Below the pieces are notes generated by a model, which saw only the letters and a program-made list of their open reading frames with translations, was not told the origin of the DNA and did no database searches. A program made the translations under genes and the position numbers. A DNA stretch of 64,000 bases, from the NCBI GenBank assembly GCA_963803545.1, contig CAWDMX010000004.1, positions 682,001 to 746,000 of the forward strand, in the 5' to 3' direction. Origin of the DNA: Legionella_C sp963803545. Its GTDB lineage: Bacteria > Pseudomonadota > Gammaproteobacteria > Legionellales > Legionellaceae. Of this stretch, positions 1-8,734 are shown one piece after another; within the stretch, counting starts at the first letter, position 1; each line of letters opens with the position of its first letter.

Positions 1-794
1 AAAGGTTTAACCGAACTATCTATAGCGTAGCATTCAAAATCACGCACACCGGCCTCAATCAATACTTCTTCATCAATAAAAAAATTACCGGTAGTTTTGT
101 CGGCGGGTTGATTGAGGATGTGAAACGCTGCATCAGCAACAATCGCAGGCTTGCGGCTAGCTTTGTATATTTCGTTTGGAAAATGCACTCGAATAGCATC
201 CGTTGCAATAGTCGTTTTAGGCCACAGGGAATTTACCGAAATTCCCGATTTTTTAAGCTCCGCAGCAAGCCCCAAGGTACACATGCTCATTCCCATTTTA
301 CTCATGGTGTAGGCAAGATGAGGGCCGTACCACCGCGGGTCAAACGATAAAGGCGGTGACAAGGTTAAAATGTGCGGATTAGGCGACTTTTGGAGATGCG
401 GAATTGCCGCCTGAGAGCACGCAAAAGTTGCACGAGCATTCACGCCCTGCATCAGATCGTAGCGTTTCATTGGGGTATCAAGGGTCGCGCTCAGACTAAT
501 TGCGCTAGCGTTGTTAATCAACACATCAAGCCTACCAAAGGTATCGATAGTTTTTTGCATGGCTTGCGCAATTTGATTTTCATCACGCACATCCACCTTT
601 AAGGCTAATGCTTTACCGCCAAGTTGCTCAATTTCTTCGGCAACTGTATGTATAGTACCTTCAAGAGAAGCATGTTGCGAATCTGTTTTTGCAGCAACTA
701 CAATACATGCTTTTTCTTTTGCAAAACGAAGCGCGATTTCTCGACCAATACCGCGGCTCGCGCCGGTTATAAAAATTACCCTATTGTTTGACAT
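1..794 (-). CDS. Short-chain dehydrogenase, HSDL2-like (3' end outside window)
   Basis: The gene is cut by the left window edge, so the C-terminus is missing; about 264 codons are visible. The start is the ATG at 794, which overlaps the stop of the upstream aldehyde dehydrogenase by one base (TAATG), so the two are translationally coupled. Visible features are the Rossmann nucleotide-binding motif TGASRGIG near residues 10-17, NNAS near residue 90, and the catalytic YTMSK (YxxxK) near residue 170. The stretch ILTLSPPLSFDP before it is typical of hydroxysteroid-dehydrogenase-like-2 proteins. It is probably an NAD(P)-dependent oxidoreductase acting on a lipid or fatty alcohol, working with the dehydrogenase next to it. 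The substrate is unknown. Confidence 0.85.
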   Translation of the reverse strand, partial: MSNNRVIFITGASRGIGREIALRFAKEKACIVVAAKTDSQHASLEGTIHTVAEEIEQLGGKALALKVDVRDENQIAQAMQKTIDTFGRLDVLINNASAISLSATLDTPMKRYDLMQGVNARATFACSQAAIPHLQKSPNPHILTLSPPLSFDPRWYGPHLAYTMSKMGMSMCTLGLAAELKKSGISVNSLWPKTTIATDAIRVHFPNEIYKASRKPAIVADAAFHILNQPADKTTGNFFIDEEVLIEAGVRDFECYAIDSSVKP

Positions 795-2200
795 TAAGAA
801 TCCTTGCGTTTAATTTTTGAAAAATAAGTGAGGTACCATGAAATTAGTCGTCCATAAGGCGGATAAAACCAGCTCGCTAACGAGTATTTTTGCTGGTAAA
901 ACAACGCTTTATTGTGAGAAAACAAATCAAAGCCCTCTTTGCCATGGTATGCCCCAATGCCACTGTCACCAACCCCTCCAAACGGAAGGTCGTTCACGGC
1001 AATCTGCACCACCGTATCGTTTATCACCAATGACCCCGACATCGTATTATACTGCAAAAAATTAATCTCCTCTTTATTTTTTCCGAAATAATAGAGCGCC
1101 AAGGGTGCGGGTCGTTGTTTAATTAATTGCATAGCTTGTTGAAAATTGTCCGTAAAAAAAATGGGTAACAGCGGTCCAAATACCTCCTCTTGCATTACAC
1201 GCATCGCATTTGTGGCGTTAAAGATAAGCGTAATAGGAAACTTTTGAGAACGGGCTTCACGCTCACCAAACGCAACGATACGAGCACCTTTTGATTGCGC
1301 ATCTTCCACTAATTCCTGTAAGCGTTGATGATGCTTGGTTGAAATAATCGCCGTGTAATCGTTGTTATCCATACAGTTTGGAAATCGCTTGTGCACAAAA
1401 TCGCTAAATTGCTGCTCAAATTCGTGCTCGAATTTTCTGGGAATAAGACAATAATCTGGGGCAATACAGGTTTGTCCAGCATTATACAGCTTACCGATAA
1501 AAATACGTTGCCAATTTTTTAAAGCGCAATCCTCAGCAATTACCACCGGAGACTTTCCCCCCAATTCTAAAGTAATGGGAGTTAAATGAGCGCTGGCGGT
1601 TTTCATAATTGCTTTACCGACCTCTGTGGAACCTGTAAAAAGCAAATGGTCAAAAGGTAGGGCCGAAAACTCCTCAGCGCATTGGCTGTCTCCATTAACG
1701 ATGACAACGAACGCATCAAGCTGTGCTTTTTTAATAACCTTTCTAAGAAGCGACCCGGTTTCAGGTGTTAATTCTGAGCATTTAATCATGACCCTATTGC
1801 CGGCGGCCAAAGCATAAGCCAAGGGAACTATGGCTAAATATACAGGATAATTCCATGGAACGATTATACCAACAACGCCCAGTGGCTGCGGACTAATATA
1901 GGCTTTAGCGGGTTTTAAATAGAGGGGAACTCGACGTTTTTGAGGCTTCATCCAAGCTTTCAAGTTCGACCGACAATAGTCAATAGCACTAACAGCCGGA
2001 GCAATCTCTAAAAATAAAGTTTCCTGGCGCGATCGATGAGTAAAATCTTTATTAACGGCATCGGCTAACGCCTCCCCTTGTTCGCGTACCATTGTTTTAA
2101 GCAGACGTAGCGTGTCGTTGCGTTTTTCAAAGGCTATACACGGTTGAGTGGAACTCATTTTTTTAAGCTGAGTAAACGTTTGTAATAGTGACATATGCAA
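794..2200 (-). CDS. Aldehyde dehydrogenase, class-3/coniferyl-aldehyde type
   Basis: An NAD(P)-dependent aldehyde dehydrogenase of 468 residues. Visible motifs are PWNYP (residues 115-119, with the oxyanion-hole Asn), the general base Glu212 in LELGGKSP, and the catalytic Cys245 in NAGQTC. The short length and the C-terminal hydrophobic stretch ending in basic residues match class-3 and coniferyl-aldehyde dehydrogenases, which oxidise fatty or aromatic aldehydes at membranes. The start is uncertain: a TTG at 2200 lies 6 bases from AAGGAG, while the first ATG at 2194 lies 12 bases away. It forms an operon with the SDR downstream, an arrangement that would suit alcohol-to-aldehyde-to-acid oxidation. 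Confidence 0.88.
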   Translation of the reverse strand: MHMSLLQTFTQLKKMSSTQPCIAFEKRNDTLRLLKTMVREQGEALADAVNKDFTHRSRQETLFLEIAPAVSAIDYCRSNLKAWMKPQKRRVPLYLKPAKAYISPQPLGVVGIIVPWNYPVYLAIVPLAYALAAGNRVMIKCSELTPETGSLLRKVIKKAQLDAFVVIVNGDSQCAEEFSALPFDHLLFTGSTEVGKAIMKTASAHLTPITLELGGKSPVVIAEDCALKNWQRIFIGKLYNAGQTCIAPDYCLIPRKFEHEFEQQFSDFVHKRFPNCMDNNDYTAIISTKHHQRLQELVEDAQSKGARIVAFGEREARSQKFPITLIFNATNAMRVMQEEVFGPLLPIFFTDNFQQAMQLIKQRPAPLALYYFGKNKEEINFLQYNTMSGSLVINDTVVQIAVNDLPFGGVGDSGIGAYHGKEGFDLFSHNKALFYQQKYSLASWFYPPYGRLISWYLTYFSKIKRKDS

Positions 2201-2321
2201 TCCATTCTCCTTGTCTATATAAAGTGTTTGCCAATTTGTTTTCTCAATAAAAATATAATGATAGACTTAAAAACCTTTAAAGTGTTGTGTCGGTTTTGCA
2301 CAATCCCTAGCGTGGATATTT

Positions 2322-3758
2322 GTGAAAAATTTTAGCAATCAACCTGCTGCGTTGCGTACGTATTTTTTAACTGAAATGTGGGAGCGATTTGGCTTTTATG
2401 CCGTTCAATCCTTGCTGGCGCTGTATTTAGCCTTATTTTATAAATGGCCAGACAACGAAGTATACGCCTTAGTCGGATCATTTACCGCCATTACCTACAT
2501 TTCGCCTATTATAGGTGGATGGATAGCCGATAATTTATTAGGTCAAAAGAAAACGATTATCCTCGGCACGTTTTTTTTATTTATTAGTTATATTGCTTTA
2601 TCACTTACCTATTCCAAAATAACCTTAATTGCCGCTTTGACCGGGGTTGCTGTTGGAACTGGCTTATTAAAACCCAATATATCCTCTTTATTAGGCAATG
2701 AATACGCTAACGATGCAAGCCACCGCGAAACCGGTTTTACTATTTTTTACATGGGTATTACTACGGGGATAATTTTAGGCACCACAATTCCAAGTATTAT
2801 TTCCCGTCATGTAGGCTGGTCTGCCTCTTTCTTAAGTGCCGCTCTGGGAATGATAATTGCGCTTAGCACGTTCGTAATAGGTATTAGACGTCATGCTATT
2901 AAGGATTATCAATCGTCTGAAATTACTTTAAAGAAAGGATTAACCGCTGTTTTTTTAATAATTGCAATGGCCGTAATATCCTTTTCCATTCTTTATTTAC
3001 CGCATTTTGCACGACTTTCTTTCGGGTTGGTGGTTGGTTTTTCAATCCTTTATTTATATTTGACATCAAAAAAAGAATCCACAAAGCAAGGAAAAAAAAC
3101 AATTGCTATTGGTTTACTTTGTTTAATTTCAGTCTTATTTTGGGCCTTTTACTTTCAAATGTTTTTGTCGCTTACTTTATTTATCACCCGTGTAGCCAGT
3201 CCTAGTTTTTTAGGAATTGATTTCCCGCCCCCCTATTACGTAAGTTTACAAAGTTTTGGAATGCTTTTTTTTGGATTTTTCATAACGCGCCGCAAGAAAA
3301 AACACACCTTGAACCAACCCAGTGGTGTGCAAACCTGTAATAAATTTATGGGATCGTTGCTGTTTATGATTTTTGCTTACGCAATAATTTGTCTCATTTG
3401 CCACTCATCAACCAACAATAATTTACTCTATCCTTTGTTATTTATACCTAGTTATTTACTAATATCAATATCTGAATTATTACTTTCACCCGTCGGATTA
3501 TCGGCTATTACGGTACTTTCCAGTCGAAAAAAAGTGAGCACCATGATGGGAATATTTTTTGTATCCTTAGGAGTTGGCGGGTTTTTATCGGGCGAATTAG
3601 CAAAATTAACGGCCATTGATAATACGCATATGAGTGTTGCTCAATATAAACAATTTTATACTTTAACCTTTGACTACTTACTCTTGATACTTCTAGGCTC
3701 AACGTTCATCTGTTTTCTTTTAAGTATTGTCATTAAGAAGTTGCTTAAGTCCGATTAA
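2322..3758 (+). CDS. Proton-dependent oligopeptide transporter (POT/PTR family)
   Basis: A 478-residue inner-membrane major-facilitator protein with about 12-14 hydrophobic helices. The N-terminal TEMWERFGFY carries the ExxERF signature of proton-coupled di/tripeptide symporters of the POT family. The GTG start follows a short divergent region shared with the aldehyde dehydrogenase. It should import short peptides using the proton gradient, which suits a bacterium living on amino acids. A second POT-like gene lies at 9608-11125. The family assignment is strong; substrate specificity is unknown. Confidence 0.88.
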   Translation: MKNFSNQPAALRTYFLTEMWERFGFYAVQSLLALYLALFYKWPDNEVYALVGSFTAITYISPIIGGWIADNLLGQKKTIILGTFFLFISYIALSLTYSKITLIAALTGVAVGTGLLKPNISSLLGNEYANDASHRETGFTIFYMGITTGIILGTTIPSIISRHVGWSASFLSAALGMIIALSTFVIGIRRHAIKDYQSSEITLKKGLTAVFLIIAMAVISFSILYLPHFARLSFGLVVGFSILYLYLTSKKESTKQGKKTIAIGLLCLISVLFWAFYFQMFLSLTLFITRVASPSFLGIDFPPPYYVSLQSFGMLFFGFFITRRKKKHTLNQPSGVQTCNKFMGSLLFMIFAYAIICLICHSSTNNNLLYPLLFIPSYLLISISELLLSPVGLSAITVLSSRKKVSTMMGIFFVSLGVGGFLSGELAKLTAIDNTHMSVAQYKQFYTLTFDYLLLILLGSTFICFLLSIVIKKLLKSD

Positions 3759-3822
3759 GCCGATATACGGACTCGCTTTTCTCTGCTATTATTCTGGCTT
3801 TTGAAATGAAGATTTAAAACTT

Positions 3823-4146
3823 ATGTCTGAAAATATATTATTGAATACCTTGCACGCGCTTTTGGATGATAGCCAAGCTATCAATGTGGTTACAATTGAT
3901 GTTAGCCGTCAAACCTCCATCACCGATTATATGATTGTGGTGAGTGGACGTTCTTCACGTCACGTAAAAGCCATCGCGAACAACCTTATAGAACAAATGA
4001 AAAAACACCACTGCCCTGCCCATAGCGCTCATGGATTGGATAGAGGTGATTGGGTCTTGGTGGACTTTGGTGATTACATTGTGCATGTAATGGTAGCCGA
4101 CAGTCGCGCTTTTTATAATTTAGAAGGCCTGTGGCAAGAAAACTAA
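3823..4146 (+). CDS. rsfS: Ribosome silencing factor RsfS
   Basis: A 107-residue protein of the RsfS/YbeB/Iojap family, which binds ribosomal protein L14 on the 50S subunit and blocks subunit joining in stationary phase. Family hallmarks are visible: DYMIVVSGRSSRHVKAIA in the first half and HGLDRGDWVLVDFGDYIVHVM in the second. The length is normal for the family. The gene overlaps the 3' end of the convergent prpD by 4 bases. The usual partner nadD is not adjacent here. Confidence 0.95.
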   Translation: MSENILLNTLHALLDDSQAINVVTIDVSRQTSITDYMIVVSGRSSRHVKAIANNLIEQMKKHHCPAHSAHGLDRGDWVLVDFGDYIVHVMVADSRAFYNLEGLWQEN

Positions 4147-5588
4147 ACTTTAGTTTTTGTTACCCATAAATCCAAATACGCATCAACCGAAAGTGCTGAC
4201 AATAGAGCAACATCTTTGCTTGCCTCCTTGATAGTATCAATCTGTTGTTGTTCAAAACACGTTGCTAGATTGCTATCAAATTTTTGCAGCAAAACCGGAA
4301 TACCTTCCGCTCGACGGCGTTTATGACCAATAGGATATTCAACCGTTATAAGCGCTGATTTCTCACCATTTTTATAAATTAATTGAATACTATTAGCAAT
4401 TGAGCGTTTATTTGAATCAAGGTAATCTTTAGAACATTGTTTAGATTCGCTAACGTGCATTAAAGCGCGTAAGGCGTCTATTCGGGGATCGGAGGCTGTC
4501 GCGTCCTCATAATGCTCTGCTTTCAAGTTTCCAAATAACAACGCTACTGCTACCATATATTGCAAACAGTGATCGCGGTCTGCAGGATTATGCAGCGGCC
4601 CTTGTTTGCTGATTATTCGTATGGCTGACTCATGGGTTATGATATCAACTCTCTCAAGATCATCGAATGATTTAATTAATTCCGAATGTAAAATTACCGC
4701 GCATTCAACCGCTGTTTGCGCATGAAATTCTGCGGGAAACGAGAGCTTAAACAGTATATTTTCCATTACATAGTCGGTGAACGGACGTTGAAAACTAAAC
4801 CGTTTGTTCGCAAATAAAACAGCATAAAACCCCCATTCTGGCACAGTTAAGGCACTGGGGTAACCCATTTCACCCGTAGCTGCGATGAGAGCTAAACGTA
4901 CGGCTCTTGAGGTGGCGTCTCCTGCCGCCCAGGATTTGCGCGATCCAGCGTTTGGGGCGTGTCGATAGGTTCGAAGGCTTTGACCATCAACAAAAACCTG
5001 TGAAATAGTACGCATAATTTGGTCACGGTCGCCACCCAACAATTGAGCCGTTACAGCCGCACTTGCAAGCTTTACCAATAAAACATGATCCAGCCCAACC
5101 CGGTTAAAACTATTTTCCAGGGCGAACCCACCTTGTATCTCATGCGCTTTAATCATAGCCGTAAGTACATCGCGCATCGTAAAGTGTGCTTTTTTTTGTC
5201 GGTTCAAATAATCCATTACCGCAAGAATAGCCCCTAAGTTGTCAGAAGGATGCCCCCATTCTGCGGCAAGCCAGGTATCATTAAAATCAAGCCAACGAAC
5301 CATAGTTCCTATATTAAAAGCAGCTTGCACGGGATCCAGCTCAAAATTTGTACCTGGAACACGGGCACCATTTACAAGCAACGCTCCCGGCACAACCGGG
5401 CCTAATAATTTTCGGCATTCCGCGAAATTGAGCGCTAAAATACCGCAGCCAAGCGTATCGAGTAAACAAAGACGTGCCGTCTCATAGGCTTCTAAACTGA
5501 AATGCGGCGGGTTTAAAACATACTCGGCAATAGTCGCTATAACCGTGTCAAATTCAGGTTTGCAATTGTCCTCAACGGAGCGGCTCAT
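4143..5588 (-). CDS. prpD: 2-methylcitrate dehydratase PrpD (MmgE/PrpD family)
   Basis: A 481-residue member of the MmgE/PrpD family, close to the 483 residues of E. coli PrpD. It dehydrates 2-methylcitrate to methylaconitate in the methylcitrate cycle, which disposes of propionyl-CoA made from odd-chain fatty acids and some amino acids. The phrases LDTLGCGI near residue 45, WLDFNDTWLAAEWGHPSDN near residue 100 and AGDATSRAVR near residue 220 are characteristic. Its ATG overlaps the prpC stop by 4 bases and is preceded by GGGGAT, so prpC-prpD form one transcription unit. No prpB lies nearby. Confidence 0.95.
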   Translation of the reverse strand: MSRSVEDNCKPEFDTVIATIAEYVLNPPHFSLEAYETARLCLLDTLGCGILALNFAECRKLLGPVVPGALLVNGARVPGTNFELDPVQAAFNIGTMVRWLDFNDTWLAAEWGHPSDNLGAILAVMDYLNRQKKAHFTMRDVLTAMIKAHEIQGGFALENSFNRVGLDHVLLVKLASAAVTAQLLGGDRDQIMRTISQVFVDGQSLRTYRHAPNAGSRKSWAAGDATSRAVRLALIAATGEMGYPSALTVPEWGFYAVLFANKRFSFQRPFTDYVMENILFKLSFPAEFHAQTAVECAVILHSELIKSFDDLERVDIITHESAIRIISKQGPLHNPADRDHCLQYMVAVALLFGNLKAEHYEDATASDPRIDALRALMHVSESKQCSKDYLDSNKRSIANSIQLIYKNGEKSALITVEYPIGHKRRRAEGIPVLLQKFDSNLATCFEQQQIDTIKEASKDVALLSALSVDAYLDLWVTKTKV

Positions 5589-6703
5589 TCTCTATCCCCA
5601 ATAGCTACAAAGTCACGGGGTGGTGGGCCGATGTATTCAGAGCTTGGTCTTATTAAGCGATTATCAGCACGTTGTTCAAATATGTGGGCAGACCACCCTG
5701 AAATTCGAGCCATTACAAATACTGGCGTAAATAAACTGGTAGGAATTCCACAATAGTGGTAGGCCGAAGCGCTGTAAAAATCCAAATTTGGAAATAGTTT
5801 TTTTTCACGCCGCATTACCGACTCAACACGCTCGGAGTTCTTATACAAAATATCCGATTCTTGTTTTATCGCAAGTTTCTTAGCCCAAGCTTTAATAATG
5901 TCGGAGCGCGGGTCACAGTCTTTATAAACGCGATGGCCAAACCCCATTATTGTCGCTTTATTTGCGAGCATCAACAGCAGTTTTTCTTCTGCATCATCTG
6001 GACTATTAAACTTATTCAACAAATCCATTGCAGCCTCATTCGCACCGCCATGTAGGGAACCGCGTAGAGTGCCAATTGCTGAGGTAATTGCAGAATAAAA
6101 ATCCGATAAGGTTGCGGCCGTTACACGCGCGGCAAATGTTGAGGCATTAAACTCATGCTCAGCATAAAGAATAAGCGATACATTCATCATTTGCGCTTCT
6201 AAGGTGCTGGGTGGATGCCCCTGCAACAACGCTAAAAAATGGGCGCCTATTGTGGTTTCATCACTTAATCCACTTATTTCTTCACCAAAAAAGTGATAAG
6301 CGTACCAAAAACACATAATCCCGGGAAAAATAGCAAGCAACCGGTCGGCAATATCGTATTGCTGGGAAAAGTTTTGCTCTGGCTCTAAGGTTCCTAACAT
6401 AGAACACGCCGTTCGCAAAACATCCATGGGATGCGTATGCTTAGGTATCAGTTTTAATACATTTCTTAATAAACTGGGGATATGTCGCAAGCCAATTAAT
6501 TTTTCATTGTATTTTTCGAGTTCTCGCTGGCTAGGTAAAATTCCATACTGCAAAAGGTAGGCTACCTCTTCAAAGCTTGCCTGCATTGCTAAATCATCAA
6601 TTGAGTAACCGCGATAGTTAAGCCCCTCCCCTCCAGTGCCCACGGTAGCAATTGCGGATTGACCGGCTACAACACCGGCTAACCCTGCTGTTGAATCAAC
6701 CAT
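5585..6703 (-). CDS. prpC: 2-methylcitrate synthase PrpC
   Basis: A citrate-synthase-fold enzyme of 372 residues that condenses propionyl-CoA with oxaloacetate. Catalytic residues are visible: His in RGSLHGGANEA, His in GFGHRVYK and Asp in LDFYSASAYH. The short length and the direct coupling to prpD favour methylcitrate synthase over the longer type-I citrate synthase. The start ATG at 6703 follows GGGAGATATA, a good ribosome-binding site. It is the first gene of prpC-prpD; the promoter must lie in the upstream gap. Confidence 0.94.
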   Translation of the reverse strand: MVDSTAGLAGVVAGQSAIATVGTGGEGLNYRGYSIDDLAMQASFEEVAYLLQYGILPSQRELEKYNEKLIGLRHIPSLLRNVLKLIPKHTHPMDVLRTACSMLGTLEPEQNFSQQYDIADRLLAIFPGIMCFWYAYHFFGEEISGLSDETTIGAHFLALLQGHPPSTLEAQMMNVSLILYAEHEFNASTFAARVTAATLSDFYSAITSAIGTLRGSLHGGANEAAMDLLNKFNSPDDAEEKLLLMLANKATIMGFGHRVYKDCDPRSDIIKAWAKKLAIKQESDILYKNSERVESVMRREKKLFPNLDFYSASAYHYCGIPTSLFTPVFVMARISGWSAHIFEQRADNRLIRPSSEYIGPPPRDFVAIGDRE

Positions 6704-7115
6704 TATATCTCCCTATTTGACGGCCAAGATTCGCATTTTTAACACGTCATTACCTCGATGGCAACCGCAACAAGAGGGATTTTGTTAAAAATAAGCAATG
6801 AACTTTACTATTAAAATTTATAAACTAGCACTCTATTTTATAATTGGATTAAAATTTAAACTTAATTTTCTGAAATTGGTTATGGATCTTAAACGGTTTA
6901 TCTGTGCATTCAACTGGGCCACGTAATTCAATGGCAATCAACTAGTTGGGTGAAAGAAAATTGATTTTCTTGAAAAAACCCTTGTCCGAGAATATTTTGT
7001 TTATTATCTAAAAGTTGAGGCCCGCCCAAATTATGGTACTGAAATGAGCTTAAGCAATCCGAAGTCCTACTAAAAATTGTCAAGGTTCTACTTTGAACAA
7101 CAACATTGCTCGACT
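6704..7115. other. Intergenic region upstream of prpC, no gene seen
   Basis: About 410 bases without a convincing reading frame, RNA gene or repeat. It is AT-rich and must hold the prpC promoter close to 6720-6800. No operator could be identified by eye. Confidence 0.5.
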
Positions 7116-7153
7116 GAAATAATATAAAGGGGAAACAGCTGTCTTCCCCTTTA
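7116..7153 (-). terminator. Rho-independent terminator of the small gene at 7163-7408
   Basis: On the minus strand, TAAAGGGGAA (7153-7144) pairs perfectly with TTCCCCTTTA (7134-7125) across a 9-base loop and is followed by TATTATTTC. The 10-bp stem begins 10 bases after the stop of the small gene. This supports that gene being real and separately transcribed. Confidence 0.7.
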
Positions 7154-7162
7154 ACTATCCAA

Positions 7163-7408
7163 TTATTGAGCCGCTATTTCACGCCACCAATTAGTTCGCG
7201 TATCGCTCACCCAATTACCGCTGCGCAAGCGCGTTGTAAAGGCTTCTGCTTTTTCAGGAGTAGAATTGTCGGAATCGAGTTTAACGCACCAGTCCCAGTC
7301 ACCACTCGTCGACCACATACTATCGATTTCTTTCCAGCTTGACATTTCTTTCATTTCGTTCAAAGATTTGTTACTTTTCATATAAATTACACTATTCCAT
7401 GCGTTCAT
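7163..7408 (-). CDS. Small hypothetical protein, 81 aa
   Basis: I do not recognise this protein. The start is taken at the ATG at 7408 (MNAWNSVIYM) because AAGGAT lies 7 bases upstream; an upstream in-frame start at 7435 lacks a site. The product is soluble and rich in Trp and charged residues, with WSTSGDWDWCVKL in the middle and WWREIAAQ at the end. The pattern, two strands with a short helix, recalls small ferredoxin-like ligand-binding domains, but this is only an impression. A strong terminator follows it and it is divergent from the gene at 7517, so it is probably a real monocistronic gene. Confidence 0.6.
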   Translation of the reverse strand: MNAWNSVIYMKSNKSLNEMKEMSSWKEIDSMWSTSGDWDWCVKLDSDNSTPEKAEAFTTRLRSGNWVSDTRTNWWREIAAQ

Positions 7409-7450
7409 ATCTGCTATCCTTATAATTAAGATCAATGCAACGTTAATTTT

Positions 7451-7468
7451 ACTTGAATTTTCTCAAGT
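7451..7468. promoter_or_regulatory. Inverted repeat between divergent genes
   Basis: ACTTGA, six bases, then TCAAGT form a perfect 6-bp inverted repeat in the 108-base gap between the small gene (7408, minus) and the membrane-protein gene (7517, plus). Its place, about 50 bases before the plus-strand start, suits an operator or promoter-proximal site. No known regulator consensus was matched. Confidence 0.3.
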
Positions 7469-7516
7469 ACTTTTCAGAATAGACTATTATTACGCACAAC
7501 GTTTGGAGAATTAGTT

Positions 7517-8734
7517 ATGTCGGTGAAAGTTCAGCAGGAAGACTTTAAAAATATACAAAAAAAAGTAATTACGAACTTACGCACTCTTTTAGCGGATTAT
7601 AACATTGTAGTTGCTGAAAAAGATTTCAGCTGGACTTTAAATGATGCGATATTCGTTAAGCCGCTGCGTGTTTCCACCCATAAAACTGAAGCACCAAGTA
7701 CAGAACCCAGTGATGAGGAATTGAAAACCGATTTGTACAACCATTTAAAAAAAGAAATTGAGAGCGGCAGTCGACCGTCCGATGTGCACTCTCTTAATAC
7801 TGTTTTTTTGCTGGGACAACTCATATTTTCCCAATCATCCGGCCAACACTATATTGATAAATGCCAAAGCAGTCTTCAAAAGCTAAAAGCTTCTCCCGAA
7901 TTAATAAACGGCCTTAATTCTTTAAAAAAATACTTAGAAATTGATTCTGAAAAGCCAGAAAAAGGCCATCCTAATTTTTTGGAAAAACGCAAAAATTTTT
8001 CCCGAGAATACGATGCCTTACAAAAACAATTGAAGGAGGCTCGTAAAAACGATAGTGCCAATGAAGAACTCTATAGTGCGGTATCCGATGATTTGAGCAA
8101 AGCCAAGCAATTTTTTTACCAGATGAATGATTTTAACTACCGTCACGCCGATAAAATCTATACCAAACTTTCCGTGCTCTCCAGACTTGCGAATAAAGCC
8201 GAACAAATAAGCCATCCTTTAGCACTAGTGTCCATAATTAGCACTGTAATTCTCACAGCATTATCGTTTGTCTTCCCACCACTAATCCCTTGTGCACTTG
8301 CCGCCAATGCTATAATGCTGGGGATAATGTTGCCTCCGGTATTGTATAAAATTGGCACCATGGTTAAAAACTACCTGTTTTATGATGTTGCTCCAACTAA
8401 AGAAGAACTAGTAAATAGCGCGGCCATCGGCTTCTCGGTTGCAACTGTTGGAATAGGATTTATTTTACCCGTTATTGGCATCGTTTTAAATGCCTCTAAA
8501 TTGGCAATTTCGGCCGCTGGAGCTGCTAAAAAAACGTTTAGTGGAGACCAAATTAGTTTTAAAGAGTTTTGGGACCGTTACAATACCATGGTAAAAGAGG
8601 GCTTGGGTGATACAAGCTCTACTCCCGCAAACGATGCTACAGCAATAGAGCCAACAATAAGTACTGAAAAAACCCCGATGCCAGCAGAGCATCTTTTTGA
8701 CCCAGATTCGGACAGCTCTTTTCATCCGGTTTAG
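7517..8734 (+). CDS. Unrecognised membrane protein with charged helical N-domain
   Basis: A 405-residue protein I cannot assign to a family. Residues 1-230 are hydrophilic, charged and largely helical, with a coiled-coil-like Lys/Glu-rich part around 155-200. Two hydrophobic blocks follow, at about 235-280 and 302-337, each able to form a helical hairpin. The tail from about 360 is Ser/Thr/Pro-rich and ends acidic (DPDSDSSFHPV). There is no signal peptide. The start has GGAG 8 bases upstream. In an intracellular bacterium this layout (cytosolic domain, late transmembrane hairpins, disordered C-terminus) is often seen in type IV secreted effectors, but that is inference only. It ends 4 bases into the convergent phzF-like gene. 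Confidence 0.7.
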   Translation: MSVKVQQEDFKNIQKKVITNLRTLLADYNIVVAEKDFSWTLNDAIFVKPLRVSTHKTEAPSTEPSDEELKTDLYNHLKKEIESGSRPSDVHSLNTVFLLGQLIFSQSSGQHYIDKCQSSLQKLKASPELINGLNSLKKYLEIDSEKPEKGHPNFLEKRKNFSREYDALQKQLKEARKNDSANEELYSAVSDDLSKAKQFFYQMNDFNYRHADKIYTKLSVLSRLANKAEQISHPLALVSIISTVILTALSFVFPPLIPCALAANAIMLGIMLPPVLYKIGTMVKNYLFYDVAPTKEELVNSAAIGFSVATVGIGFILPVIGIVLNASKLAISAAGAAKKTFSGDQISFKEFWDRYNTMVKEGLGDTSSTPANDATAIEPTISTEKTPMPAEHLFDPDSDSSFHPV

